NCBI RefSeq assembly: GCF_000315625.1
Contig: NW_005434646.1
Span: 78,993 to 142,992, forward strand
DNA length: 64,000 bases
Source: Guillardia theta CCMP2712
Lineage: Eukaryota; Cryptophyceae; Pyrenomonadales; Geminigeraceae
Direction: 5' to 3'
Part shown: piece by piece, positions 11,112 to 32,270 of the stretch
Numbering within the stretch: position 1 is the first letter of the stretch
Layout of the letters: every line of letters starts with the position of its first letter
The notes under the pieces: generated by a model
Database searches by the model: none
What the model was told of the DNA's origin: nothing
Seen by the model: only the letters and a program-made list of their open reading frames with translations
Position numbers and translations under genes: made by a program

Positions 11112-12134
11112 ATGCACCGACGGCATGCGGCACGGCAAGAGAGGAGGAGGAAGCAGTTAGAGGAGGCGGTGGGAGACCTGCATGCTGTACAGAGCCTGCT
11201 CGACCTTCAGAACGAGGATGGAGCTTCTTGCTGGCCGACATCGGATGCCTCATGGGTCCCAGACTGGGAGTCGCTGCCTTCCAACCTGGATCCTGCATGT
11301 GCTGAACTATCCGAGGACGAGAAGCCAGGAAGAGCGCAGAGAAAGAGGAAGCAACTGGAGGCCATGGCAGCGTCTATCATGCCATTTGTTGACAGACTGA
11401 TTGAAGAACGGCAACAGCAGCGGGTGAGAATCGTAGAGTTTGGATCGGGAACTGGACACCTTGGTATTCTCATCGCCTACCTCAGGAGAGAGAGTACCCA
11501 TGTGACGCTTGTGGAGAGGAAAGATTACACTTGTAGGATAGCACAGGATCGCATCTCCTCCTTGAAGTTGGACAACGTCCAAGTTTTCTGTGGAGACATT
11601 GAGGACTATGCGAGCAGTCGGCAAGTGTTTGACCTTGGAACATCCTTGCACTCGTGCGGGGTTCTTACAGACCTCATCCTCGACCTCTGCTGCTCCGTCC
11701 ATGCTTCCTACGTCCTCTGCCCCTGCTGCTATGGCCAATGCTCCCGCAGCGAGAACCTGTCGAGGTTCCAGAGGCCAAGATCGAAGCAGTTTGCGGAAGT
11801 AATGAATGAAGAGAGGTTTTCGTCGATCCTCTCAGGAGCTGATTATGCAATCGGCCAAGGCGACTGGAACTTCGATGACTGTCCCAACTTCGCCAAGGCA
11901 AAGTTCTGCATGCGCATCGTGGACGCCGACAGGAATCTTGTGAGTGGCATTGAAAAGGATTCCTTACTTTCTAACGCTGACTACGCAGAGCTCGGAGCGC
12001 ATGTCATGCTACAGGACATGCCTGCGGTCGTTGAATCCTCTCAACTGCAGCCCGAAGAACAATGTGGTGGTAGGGTTGCACTCAGCATCTTGCATGGTCC
12101 TCAACAGGTAGACGCTTCTCAACATGAGAGCTGA
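11112..12134 (+). CDS. GSTCD-like methyltransferase-fold protein
   Basis: Intronless, 340 aa. The ATG at 11112 is preceded in frame by TGA at 11097, which fixes the start. The N-terminus is basic (MHRRHAARQERRRK). A Rossmann methyltransferase motif I is clear (VEFGSGTGHLGILIAYL), followed by the acidic VTLVERKD strand. The family signature LHSCGVLTDLILDLC...VLCPCCYG follows; it is shared with animal GSTCD and the Methyltransf_32 group, where a DxxHxCG-like and a CPCC motif pair occur. Animal GSTCD also carries a GST C-terminal domain, which is missing here. An SAM-dependent methyltransferase activity is likely from the fold; the substrate is unknown. It ends 30 bp from the convergent NACHT gene. 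Confidence 0.8.
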   Translation: MHRRHAARQERRRKQLEEAVGDLHAVQSLLDLQNEDGASCWPTSDASWVPDWESLPSNLDPACAELSEDEKPGRAQRKRKQLEAMAASIMPFVDRLIEERQQQRVRIVEFGSGTGHLGILIAYLRRESTHVTLVERKDYTCRIAQDRISSLKLDNVQVFCGDIEDYASSRQVFDLGTSLHSCGVLTDLILDLCCSVHASYVLCPCCYGQCSRSENLSRFQRPRSKQFAEVMNEERFSSILSGADYAIGQGDWNFDDCPNFAKAKFCMRIVDADRNLVSGIEKDSLLSNADYAELGAHVMLQDMPAVVESSQLQPEEQCGGRVALSILHGPQQVDASQHES

Positions 12135-12163
12135 ACATTTTCTGATGATAACCTTCATTGCAT

Positions 12164-15100
12164 TCATACAAGATTGATGGTGTGTGAAAAATCGACAAAG
12201 TGGATACCTCCTGCTTTCATGGTTACTTCATGACATTGATCAAAGCAATTCTTACCTGTCCTCACTCCACAAACGATTCTCCCCCTTGTTTTCCTCCCCT
12301 TCTCCTCAACAGATGTTTGCAAATCAGTCCAGAAAGCGCAGGAATTCACGTTGTCAATCTCTAACCTTTCCTGCAAACAATGTTCTCTTGCGATCTGAGA
12401 GTGTAGGACACTATTCAGATGTATCCCCTCCACTTTCCTGCTCCTCCCATCCCACACCCATGTCGCTCCTCCCGAGCCCATGAACATCACGCATGTCTCT
12501 GATATCCATCGCACACCCACCATCGGATTCTTCTCTCCCACAAGGTTCCCAGCAGGACTTGCGTCTTCTTCCATCCTCCACACACCCATCGAGCCCTGCA
12601 GCCCTGCGAAGGCGATGTAGTTTCCTGCTGGGCTGAAGCTGACGCAGTTGAGAGCCCCAGAGGAGCGGAGAAGGAGGAGGAGGCCGCCGGTCTGCGCGTT
12701 CCAGACGCGGCAGATTCGGTCACCTCCTACCGAAGCGAGTCGCTTGCCGTCCGAGGAGAAGTCTAGAGCCTGCACGTAGCTCTCATGGTATCCGATCCAG
12801 AAGGGCTTCCTGGAGGGAATGGGGAGGATTTCCCAGCAGCGAACGGTCTGATCAGCGGAGGAGGTGGCAGTGAACTTGTCATCTGGGCTGATCTTGACAT
12901 CTAGGACTGTAGCTTGATGCTTACACTCCATCACACATACGCACTGCAAACCCTCAGACCTGCGATGAGTGAGAGAAAAGCAAGAACATGTCGAACATGC
13001 TCAGACCTTGTGATCGCCCACACACACCCCGTGTCGTCCATTCCTCCTGTTAGGACGTGTTCGCCCGAGCCACTGAAGCTAGCGACTCGAATGTCAGAGA
13101 GAAGCAAACAGACGGTGACGAGGGTCGTCAGCGACGAGTCCGTTTGGTTGAGTGTGATATGGAGCGAGCTCCAGGCAATGAGGACCAACGAGCTTTCAAC
13201 ATGTTTCAGCGGGGACGTTTCTCGCAGAGAGGGAGAGAAGGATACGAGCTTGAATGCACCCAAGTCGTCATCGGGCCCGTACCTCCTCACCAAGACTCTC
13301 TGTGACGTGCTCCACAGGCACAGGTGTTCCGCACATATACAGACAGCATGCTCTCCATCGCAAGATATGCTGACACAGCAAGGCGCCGACCCCCCAGTGA
13401 AGTCGCTGCAAGCATCGTCTACCAGGTTTCCTCCCAGCGGCAGAGACTTGAAACTACCAGCAGTCCACACCTGCACAGATCCGCTCATGTCTGCGCAGAA
13501 GAGGAGGTTGTGCTCGTGGTCGAGGCAGGAGTTGAGGATCTTGGAGCTGGTGGGACTTGTTGAGAGCAGCGAGCCGAGGAGGTCATGTGCGTAGCATCGA
13601 GTGTCGGAGAAGACAACAAGCAAGTTGGAAGCAGGAAAGAGCGACAGGTGGTTAACTTTGATTCCCTTGAGCTCGTCAAAATACTCAGTGAACAATTCTT
13701 GAATGATTTCTTTGCATGACTTGATAACGCTCTTGGAGATGTTGATCTTGCCTGTGAATCCATTTCCTCCAAAGATGATGTAGTTGTCTGTTATATACGT
13801 GGTCAGCACTGGGAATGCAAACTTCAAATCCATTTTCAGAGCAAAACTGAAGCTTTCCTCCTGCGACCATACACGGATGTTGCCATCCATCGAGGAAGAG
13901 ACCAGAAGGAGGGGGGAAGAAGAGAAGACCAGGCTTGTTATTTCCCCTTCATGCCCTTCAACTTCAGTCGAACCTCCAAACTTCCACGGGTTTGTTTGGA
14001 ACGACTGCACAACAATCTTACTCGTCGAGAAAGCAAGAGCAACGAGATATTCATCCTCTTTGACCGGCGTGATCGCAACGCGCAACACAGTCCACTCGCT
14101 AGCACCTCTTTGCTTGTTCTCCTCGTCAACAAATCTCCACAAATCTTGAGAGCTTGCACTGAAAGCTTCTTCGGGAACAGCTTGCGACATCACTGTCTGC
14201 GTCAGGTCCCACACGCTCACATCGCCCTCCACTGAAACCGTGAGGAGGGAGGGCAACTCATCAGCTGTAAACAGACGACAGAACACAATCTTGCTGTAGT
14301 TTGTCTTCCAATCCACCTGTCTTCTTATAAGAACACCATCCCACAAGGAAATCATTCCGTTGCCGTAGGCAAAGACCCACATGGTGGAACATCGGAGTTG
14401 GAGTACGTGCATGCAAGTGACTGCAGCAGAAAACTTTGCGCTGAAAACAGACCGAAAGGACGACCTGTCTTCTCGCTCTTCAAATTTCGTTCTCAATTGA
14501 GTCATCTCACTGCTCTGTATCAGACACTTGTCATTTACAATCGCAGAGGTCATGAGATGTCTGAGGATGAAGCGGACGAAGAGATCGTGGTATGGTTTGA
14601 TAATCAAGGACAGGTTGCCGTTGAGATGGAGGTAGAAACTCTTGATGAGACCAACTGTCTCTGGGACATCATGTGAATACTTCACCTTCAGTATTGACAA
14701 GAATTCGCTGACATCTCGATTGAGGTCGTAGAAGAGCCTCATCTCAAGCTTTGATCGTACGTGACACTCGCTCAACAGCCTCTGAGTCAACTGTTCAACT
14801 TTCTCCGAGGAATCCGACATGTTCATTTCTCTCACAGCAGAGCTAAATGATTCAATCAGACAAACTCGCCTGCTTGCCCGATGGTCCTTCAAACTCTCAC
14901 ACAATGTTGAGATGCAGCCACAGATTTTCCTTCCGTGATCCTGGTAGAACTTACAACGCAACACTGCCTGTGCAATCCAGGGACAAGAAATCTTGAACAC
15001 AGTCGTCTGATCGCAAGAAGCTGTCTCCACGATGCATCTCAAACATACAAGTGTTGCATCAACCATAACTTTCGCCTTCCTCCGATTGATGTTGAACTCT

Positions 15101-18100
15101 GCAATCGAGAATTCATCCTTTGTGAAAAGAAGACTCCAAATAGCGTCAAACAGTAAACCCATCGGCAACCCGAACCTGCAGCTGGACAAGATAGCCAGGC
15201 ATGCCAGACTGATAGACTTGATGGCAGAACTGGACATGTCAGGAAGATCGGAAATGTTAATGCTCCCCCGATCGTCAACAGTGAAGGGAAAGAAGGTGTT
15301 TTGAGATAGCAATGTCGTCTGTGGATCATCATTCCATTGCGGTAAGAGAGTTAGAAAGTGATAGAGAATGTCGAGAGAGAGAGACAAGTTGTGATGGAAA
15401 AGCTTGTAGAGGTTCTGCGTTGAAAGCTTTGGCTGAGTAGAGATCTTGTAAGAAGACAGGAGGTTGTTCTGGAACTGCAAGAAATTTCTATCGAGAGGAG
15501 GAGTGATTGTTGTGATATTCCCCTTCGGCACATTTGACAGATCTATGAATTCCTTGAGCTTCATTGGGCATGACACGATGAACTTGACATTGTTTGGCAG
15601 AGAGGAAGGGATGTAAGACAGGAGCTGAACTGCGTCGTCTCTGCTCAATTTCTCTAAATCATCGAGGACGAGAACCAGTCTCCTATGAGACGAGAAGGAG
15701 CGGAAGAGACGTTGGAAGCAACCTTGCAAGCAGTTCCGTTGAACCTCCTGCGTCTCCTCATCGCTCAATCCTCTCGGCTGCAGGAGCCCCAGCATGAGAG
15801 ATGAGCTGGTCGTCGACTCCTCCGACGCTCCAACGATTCGCACGATCACTTTCTCCCTGAACGCGGAGGACAGACTTTCTCTCCCTCCCTCCTCCCCGCA
15901 CTCTTGCCCCTGTCCCAACAGCCCAGCAGCCTTCAGCGCCAGTGCGATGGCGGTAGATCGCCCGGACCCGCCATTGCCGAAGACAAAGTGCGGTTCACTC
16001 TTCCCCAGCAGCTGGGCAGGGGAGGAAGCCTGCTGGAGCGAGCTGAGGTCAAACTGTTTGACCTCCTGCGACAACTTGATGAACTCTTCCGTCGCCTCCA
16101 CCGCCGCCAGTCGTTCATGTAACGCCATCGTCAGCCAATCCTGCTTGCGGGCGTTGTTGGCCATCTGTCTGGTGTTCATGGAGAATCTCATCAATTTGTG
16201 CTGAACGATTTGAGTGTCGAACACAATCTCATGCTCTTCCTCCTCCTCCGGGAACGACCAGGTGGCCTTCCCTTCTGTGACAGAGGCAGCAAGCGCTGTG
16301 AGCGCGTCTGCTATCCTCTGATTCAGCCCTTCCTCGACCACCTTGCGCTTGCTGTTGTAAGTCTCAGCAAACGACTGTCGTCTCTGCAGCGCCGCCCGTC
16401 TAGTTGGAAGCTTCTTGACAGAGGACGAGAGGTAGGACGAGATCTGCTTCACCGCATTTGCCTGGGTGGCATGCTCGAGCTCCAAGGGCCTCAGCTTGAC
16501 CCACCTGTTGTACACGGCCACCATGGAGGACATGTGCGAACAGTCCAGGCAGCCACACGCCTTCTTCTCAACTCTCCTTCGTAGTAGGGCGTCGAAGAAC
16601 TGCAGGAACTTCTCGGTCAGCTCGTGCTTCTGGAACTCCTCGGAGGCGATGGACCCCTGCTGGATGAAGGAGTGAATCGATCCCCAGCTCGGCACGCTCC
16701 TGCTCATGGCCGAGCTCATCGCTTTCTTGACCTTGTTCCACTTCTTCTCGAACCTCAACCGGAAGAGGCTGGCGGCAGGGAAGTGAGAGAGCAACGAGTT
16801 GATGTCATGGGCAAACTCCTCCTCTGTCTCCTCACATATGACGTAGACGATGAAGGAGCGGGAGAGCAGCACTTGGCTGTGAGCGGTTGCCTTCAACATG
16901 TTGAGCCCCGCACTGGTACAGAGGAACTCGAAAGTTTCGCTGCCCCGATGTTGATACCTGATTTGACGCCTCATCAACCGCAGATGCTGGTTGACCATGT
17001 AGTGCAGCTCTTCTACCTCCTCCTTGCTGTCTCGTCTGAGGACCATCGCTCGCGGGTTGAGAGGGTCTGAGATGTACAGACGGTCCAACAGGCTGACCAG
17101 CTCCCCAGAAGCATTTGAAGCAAGAAGATTCTGCTTGAGAGCATTCAGATCCCGCTGCAGGATATTTGTTGGTAGTCTCTGATCAAACATCGATTCGTCA
17201 ACAACATGCAGGAGGCAAACTTCCGAGTAGAATGCTTTCTTCTCCAACACATGATCCAAGACCTCACTGAAACGCTTCTGGATTGAGTTGCCCTTGGGCA
17301 GGTTGACGTCCATGTAAGAGTTGAAGTAATCATCTAGCAGAACCGTTTCTGAATCGACACACATCGAGTCCTCACGACAGTGTTCTCGTATCTTTCCAAA
17401 GATCTCCTCTTCAAAGAACTCATACATCCTCTCCAGCGATGCCATACTTCCTGACACCACAACAACTACCAGAATGCTCTGAGAAACTCCGGGCGGCCAG
17501 ACAAGAGAAGGATCTGCCGCCCTCTGATTTGCTCCTGCTGATGCAGATGCATTGTCAGCTCGTAAAAGATCGTCAAGGGATGATTGATGCGCTCTAGTAT
17601 TAGTAGAGCCCTCGTGTATGTAAGGAGAGTAAGTCAAAAGTACGTCAACATGATTGCTCGACTCGGAATCTTTCGATCTTGGCTGTGAGATCTCTCTACC
17701 CACAGACTGTGAGATGTTTTCAAAGTGCTTCTGCTTCCGCCAGCTTTGCCGTGTGCCAGACTTTTCGGAGGCGTGAAACGAGCCCAGCTCAGAAGGAAAA
17801 GATGACAAACTATCTTCACATACGGACATGATCTCTTGAACCAGCAGGCGAATCGAGTTCACAAACCCGTCAAAATCAAGGAACTCAGGTGTTGTAGGTG
17901 CGGAACATCGGTGAACAGGAGCTTTCCCTGACCGTATTGACGATAACAAAACCATGATCCTCCTCCTTGAGATAGGGATAGAGCTTGAGGAGGTCAAGAA
18001 ATCTTTCTTTGTCTCCAGCATGCGAAGGCTCCTGCTCAAGAGTTCTTGCAGCAATGTTGTGCTGATCTGTGGCTCAACCGTACGAGGCCGATGCTCCAAA

Positions 18101-18573
18101 CTCGCTTCAGCTCGATGACGAGCAAGTTCAAGGAAGACTGTTCGGAGATTGCTTTCAACAGATGGTGACCTCCAGTCTTGCCCCGGTCGCTTCCTGGCCT
18201 TGTTGAGGACAAGTTGCAGCAGCTCAGCGAAGTCTTCTAGGAGTTGAGAGTCGCTCAGCACGTCGGAGACCTTCTTTGCGTACTCCGAGTGGTTCATGGC
18301 CGAACGAGACCGCTCATGCCGAACTTCATCGAGGGAGTCTCGTGACCTGACGCCATGGACCCGGCCAACGGAGGAAGGGAAGAATGTGTCATGCAGCTTT
18401 CCGGGCAGGGTCAAGAAGAGTGCAGTGTTGGGCCGCTTGGACATGGCCATCTGCCGCTGCTTCAGCGCCATTCGATCTCGAAACCATTCTCCGATGAAAT
18501 TCCTCTGCTCACCCATCGGAGAGAGCCGGTTGAGGTTGAGCTCTCGCAGTTGCTTCTCTGTCCTCTCTGTCAT
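12164..18573 (-). CDS. NACHT/STAND NTPase-WD40 protein, about 2,100 aa
   Basis: Exon 1 spans 13007-18573 (a single open frame of over 1,850 codons). A 47-bp intron (12960-13006) joins it to a second exon that continues the WD40 blades (LDVKISPDDKFTATSSADQT). A further 45-bp in-frame GT-AG intron at 12211-12255 is likely. The P-loop is FGNGGSGRSTAI (about residue 863) and the Walker B is LVLVLDDLEKL (about residue 960); this is the NACHT/STAND signature. The N-terminal 800 residues are helical and charged without a recognised domain. The C-terminal third has WD40 repeats ending SSMDGNIRVWSQ, DMSGSVQVWTAG, GGMDDTGCVWAI and SADQTVRCWEI. STAND proteins are signal-sensing switches: WD40 senses, NACHT oligomerises. 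Possible roles include immunity-like sensing or ciliary/scaffold function, as with NWD1; not decidable here. Confidence 0.88.
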
Positions 18574-19576
18574 GTTGTAGAGCAGCGCCTAACGCCCTCT
18601 GATCTCCTCCTCCTCCTCCTCCTCCTCCTCCCCGCAACTAGCGCTCCAAGCCGGCATTGTCCCGTCCTGGGCACGACGGGGGCGGTTGACAAATTGCTGC
18701 CTAACAGGTCAAATAATACGACCAAATTTTCAACCTATGAGATTATTGCTGTCCCATTGTTTTCAAACGAGGGGGGCGTGTATTCCTCTATGAAACACTC
18801 GCTTTAGTCTCTCTGCACCAAGACAGGTTGCCGCTCTCTCTCTCTCTCTTCATCTTTGACAACTTCTTCCTTCCAAGTTCCACTAACCGTCGTGTCTCAT
18901 ATCACTGACCATCATGTTTCATGTTGGAAGGAGCATCACTAACCATCTTGTTTCATGTTGGAAGGAGCATCACTAACCATCTTGTTTCATGTTGGAAGGA
19001 GCATCACTAACCATCTTGTTTCATGTTGGAAGGAGCATCACTAACCATCTTGTTTCATGTTGGAAGGAGCATCACTAACCATCTTGTTTCATGTTGGAGG
19101 AGCATCACTAACCATCTTGTCTCATGTTTCAGGTGCTTGTTGATAGTCAATGTTCATAGATCGTTTAAAAGACAATCTAGATACGTTTCTCTCACTGTCT
19201 ACTCGGAACCTTCTTCTTCTCGTGCCTCATTCGAAGATCCTGTGTACATCTTCGTCACAACTACCGCCAAGCATGTGAGAAGTTCCCTACCTGCTGCCGC
19301 GAGTCCTTCCCTCCCAGTCTCTCTCTCTCGCTCCCCTCGTTCGCTGTCTTTCCTACCCGCAGCTTCCTCTCCTTCGACCCTCTGCATCAGCCAGTCAGCT
19401 TGTATCCTCACTCTTCGTCTCCCCTCACCCCTTCGCGTCTTGACGCATCGGTTCTGATCCTGCTCCGATAGGAGGAAACTTGAACGCGCCCCCCACCTGC
19501 CCCCTCCCCACCATGCGCTCCTCCTGCAGTGGCTTGCCGCTCGGAGGTCTAGCGTTCATCTGAGAGGACGAGTCAG
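18574..19576. other. Intergenic, about 1 kb
   Basis: This holds the promoter of the NACHT-WD40 gene, with a (TCC)n tract at 18604-18631, an AT-rich stretch near 18705-18760, the 34-bp tandem array at 18901-19129 and a pyrimidine-rich run (19190-19450). One open frame crosses the array (19023-19457, +) but its protein is repeat-derived and has no family features. I do not regard it as a gene. Confidence 0.5.
18901..19129. repeat. 34-bp tandem array, about 7 units
   Basis: The unit has the core CATCACTAACCATCTTGTTT followed by CATGTTGGAAGGAG. Units start at about 18901 (degenerate), 18934, 18968, 19002, 19036, 19070 (one base shorter) and 19103 (partial, degenerate). The four central units look identical, the outer ones have diverged, as expected for a minisatellite growing from its middle. 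It has no unique spacers, so it is not a CRISPR array. Confidence 0.93.
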
Positions 19577-22428
19577 TCAGGCGTCACAGGATCGAGCATG
19601 GGGAACTACCATGTCGCTATAACCTCCGTTGATCATCTCCACCTCCCCCGCGTTGTCGAATCCCCTCCCCATTGGCTCCCCCCCATACTGACCGTACGCC
19701 GGATACCCAGCCTTGGCAACTCCGTAGCCGTACTCCATGCCATCCCCTAGCGGCCCTCCCGCATACGGGGGCATGAACATAGGCCATGCTCCTCCTCCGT
19801 TGGGCGCCAGCCTCCCGTTCATCCCGTTCATGATGGCGTTGGAGGAAGGAGCTCCGAAGTCTGGTTGCTGCATATTGAACCCCCCGCCGAACTCGTTCCG
19901 CATCATCGCGCCCATGTACTCCATGTTGTCACTGTAGCGGTTAACTTCCCTGTTCCCCTCCAACATCTTGTTCATCCCGTTCTTGTAGACCTCCGGCATG
20001 CCGTACGCCATGCTCGGGTTATAGCTGGGAGGGTACGCACCTCCCAGCACGTTCGAGTCTCGAGAGTCTCGAGGAAGCATCTGGGCGAGGAGCTCGTCCT
20101 CCAGCCTTCGCTCCTGGTAGTACTCGTTCTGTGCTCCTGCTCCAGGTGTCATGCAGAGAGGATCGAGATATCTGGCTCACCGTCCTTCTCCTGCCTCAAC
20201 TTGACCTCCAGCTGCTCAAGTGTCTCGAGATTCAAGTCATCCCTCCTGCTCGTGGCTGTCAGGAAGAGGAAGAGGAAGAGGAAGAGGAAGAGGAAGAGGA
20301 AGAGGAAGAGGAAGAGGAAGAGGAAGAGGAAGAGGACAGAGCTACCTCAAGGTGGATAGAGTGTTCTTGATGTCTGAAAGATCATTCATTCTCGACGATT
20401 CCTCCGCTATGAAGCTGTCCATCCTCTTGATCAGCCCCTCCAGCATCGACCCCATCTCCTCCTGCTCCTTCCGCTTGCTCCGCATGTCGGACAGCGCGTT
20501 CTGCAGACTGTTCAGTCGACGAGCCACAACTTGGACCCGAACTACCTGCAAGTTCGAGGAAATATTGATCTTTCGTCTTCCAACACTCTCCATGTAGGAC
20601 CTGACAGACAGTGAGGAGGGAGAGAGTCGAGGGAAACGAACCACATGTAGGAACAGGAAACAACAGCTACAAGTACCTGTTTCGCATCAGGAGCTGATAC
20701 TGTTGCTGCACCCTTCTCTCCATCTCGGCTTGGACGCGTGTGAATTGTACTGCAGCGAAGATTAACTCAGAGAAGAACAGCCTATTTCATCTCACAATCT
20801 TTCTCGCTGATTTCTCGCTCAGCCTTGTCCACTCGATCTCGGAGTTCAGTGACAATGTTCTCCTATACAGCAGCCATCATTGATCACTAGCTTTTGTATC
20901 CCTTTCGTACCTGGTCTTGAATTTCTCCCAATTGCAGTTTGAGCGATTGTATCACGCTCTCTAGTTGTGTGATTTGAGATTGTGCTGCTGATTCAGCCTG
21001 CAGACACAAGAAAGTATCATCATGTTTGATACTCTACTAAAGTTTGCTGGAGCATGATGCTATTGGCATGAATCGAAATGACATGAAACGGTACGAATGA
21101 CAAAGTTATGAATTGAAATGAGTGACGACAAGAAGTGGGCAGATCAAACACGATCTCTCACCTGCACTTTCACTGTCGCTTTGTATCTCAACTCTTCCTC
21201 TGCCGATTCCTTTGCTGTAGAAATCTTAACCTCCTCCGTCCTCGTCCCCTCCACCTGCTGACCTGCCTCAGCCTTCTGCCGTGCTTGTCCTTCAGCATCT
21301 GCTTTCAGTCGCAGCTCCCTCACCTGCAGCGCATGTCACCAGCAAGATTTGATACCAGCAAGCCTCCCCACCAATCGCTCAAGTTCAGCTCTGTCGTCCT
21401 CAACGATGCGACAACGAGACTTGTATTCTTCCAGCTGAGTTCTCAAGGCTCGCTCCTCGTCATTCGGAGTAGCTGATTTCTTCGATGGGACGCGGCTTCC
21501 TGCAGCATGACGTCACCCTACTTCAATCTTCTCCTCCTCTGCCCACCTGCTCCACTGTCCATCCTCGAAGAGCTTGCCCCTCGCAACATCTCAGATCCGT
21601 CCGTCATGGTTTTCTCACTCGCGGCTCGGCTGCGGGGGAAGGAATCAGAGTCGAGGTAGCGGCAGAACTCCTCACCTCCTCGCTGGCACGTCTCTCCTTC
21701 CCTTGGATGAAACAGATGCTTCTTTCATCCCTCCTGCTCCACTTCCTGCCCCTTCTTCCCCTGGAGACAGTCGAGAAGCCGCATGCGGGGTATCTGCTGC
21801 TTTCCCCTCCTCTTCCTCCTGTGCTACAACCCACTCTTGCTCCTTCGGGCTCTCCGTTGCTGCCTGCCTGTCCCCCTCCTGGTCGAGAGGCTGCTCACTC
21901 TCTCGGACCCCCAGCTCTTCTGCCGCATCCTCTTGCTCCTCTGGAGCACCCACTTGGTCCGTCTGATCTCCTGGGGCTTGTTCAGCCTCAGCGTTAGCTG
22001 GCGCAGGTGCATCGGCATCAGCTTCAGATAGAGGAGGAGGAATTTCCTCTGCTGCTGCATCTGCATTCTGCTGCTCAGTGTCGTCTGCTGCCCCTTCTTG
22101 TTTCTCTTCCCCTGCCTTCTCCTCGTCCGCCTTCTCCCCTGCCTTCTCCTCTTCCCCTTTCTCCTCTGCATTGCGATCAGGACAAGCTGAAGCTCAAGGT
22201 TTCTCTACTGACCTGTCTCTGGAGGAAGAGAAGGAGGTTCTGCGTCCTTGTTAGCATCATCCGACTCTGCGGAAACCTGCAGCAACTCTTCAACGCTGAT
22301 TATCATCGGAGGACTGCAACACATACCTGTGTATCTTCTGGCGCTGAGATGGAGCCCTCCTCCGTGGCGCTAGTTTGCTCGCCTCCAGCCTGAGGCTCGG
22401 GCTGCTCTACTGCCTCTGCGTCCGCCAT
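19577..22428 (-). CDS. Acidic coiled-coil protein, many short introns
   Basis: The start is MADAEAVEQPEPQAGGEQ at 22428; exon 1 is 22327-22428. A large acidic exon (about 21710-22175) is rich in Glu, Ala and Gln. Then several short exons encode long coiled coil (for example QLRSQLEEY-like heptads near 21360-21460, FTRVQAEMERRVQQQYQLL near 20700-20750, LNSLQNALSDMRSKRKEQ). Downstream exons are 20346-20600, 20181-20245 and 19577-20136, joined through LSTLRRDDLNLETLEQLEVK and EKDGAQNEYYQERR. The last exon is a low-complexity Gly/Met/Pro/Tyr tail (MPPYAGGPLGDGMEYGYG). Internal exon limits between 20600 and 22327 are approximate. No enzymatic domain is visible; the role is probably structural. I do not recognise an orthologue. 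Confidence 0.75.
20261..20336. repeat. (AGGAAG)n hexanucleotide tract in an intron
   Basis: About 12.6 copies. It lies inside the 100-bp intron 20246-20345 of the coiled-coil gene, which is twice the usual intron length here. Read on the gene strand it is a (CTTCCT)n polypyrimidine tract just before the acceptor. Confidence 0.92.
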
Positions 22429-23062
22429 TTCGAGGAAGCAGATGCGCGTCGGTCAACACTTTTACTCTTCTTACCCAGTGGCCGGATCCCGAGAGGAGGA
22501 GGACTTGAAGGTGCTCTGACTGTATCTCTGTCTGTCTCTGCCAGCTGCTCACTTACTTCTTCTCTGTCTCTCTCATCTTCTCTCTTCCTCTTCCTTCCAT
22601 TGGCCTCCCGCCAGCCTTCGCCCTGCCACCCTCGCCGCAACCATGCACGCCTGAGCAATTCGTTGTCCGTTGATGGAGATTGGGAGCTGCATGAAATTGG
22701 AGGTAGGGGTGGTGGCATTACCCCTATAATTACATTAAAAGATACCCCCTCCGATGACCGATGGAAAATGACCACCCCTCCTGCTTTTTCCGAGATGTTC
22801 TGGGAAACAAGCCTGAATGGCGTATGCGGGACAGGAATCGAAGGAAGATATAGAGGAGGCTGAAGCGGCAGCGGCAGTGGCAGCAGCAGCGGCAGCAGCA
22901 ACAGGACAATGATGATCAGGAGGACCTGGAGGTACAGAAATGTACCAGCGATGATAGAGACGATCGCTCTAAGTGGCAGCGACATGGCGGATCTTCGAAA
23001 CTTCATGTAGGCGTCACCAGCGAGGAGGAAATCTTCCTCCACCATAAGACTCTGCAGATCAT
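22429..23062. other. Divergent promoter region with a doubtful leftward ORF
   Basis: The gap lies between the coiled-coil gene (-) and the CCDC17-like gene (+). It contains TACCCC motifs at about 22719 and 22743, and a GGCAGC-rich stretch at 22865-22905. An ATG-started frame at 23045 (-) encodes MVEEDFLLAGDAYMKF and then a Leu-rich segment; the Leu/Pro part comes from the simple repeat. It could be a short first exon but has no support. Confidence 0.4.
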
Positions 23063-29820
<6,758 letters not shown>

Positions 29821-30019
29821 CGGCGTCCCATATCTCCTCCTCTCCTGTCCTCCTGCTTCCTCCCTCCTCCTCCCGCTCTCTTCTACTCTCCCATCCCCCT
29901 CCAGCTTCCCTCTCTCCTCCCTGGTTTCCTCCTTTCCCCTATTCCCTTCCTCCCTTTCCCCTTCTTCCCCGTCTTCTCTCCTCATCCCCGCTCTCCTTTC
30001 CTGTCCTCCTCTCTTCCCT
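29821..30019. other. Short convergent intergenic region, pyrimidine-rich
   Basis: Between the stop codons of the CCDC17-like gene (+) and the ankyrin gene (-). Almost all C and T on the + strand. No gene seen. Confidence 0.6.

Positions 30020-32270
<2,251 letters not shown>

Noticed and set aside
18901-19129. CRISPR-like array
   Set aside because: Units are directly contiguous with no unique spacers, and the DNA is eukaryotic; it is a minisatellite.
19023-19457. 144-codon frame over the minisatellite
   Set aside because: Protein is repeat-derived then pyrimidine-tract-derived; no motif.
22407-23045. 212-codon leftward frame with a Leu/Pro-rich segment
   Set aside because: The hydrophobic part comes from a GGCAGC-type simple repeat; the rest overlaps the first exon of the coiled-coil gene in another frame.
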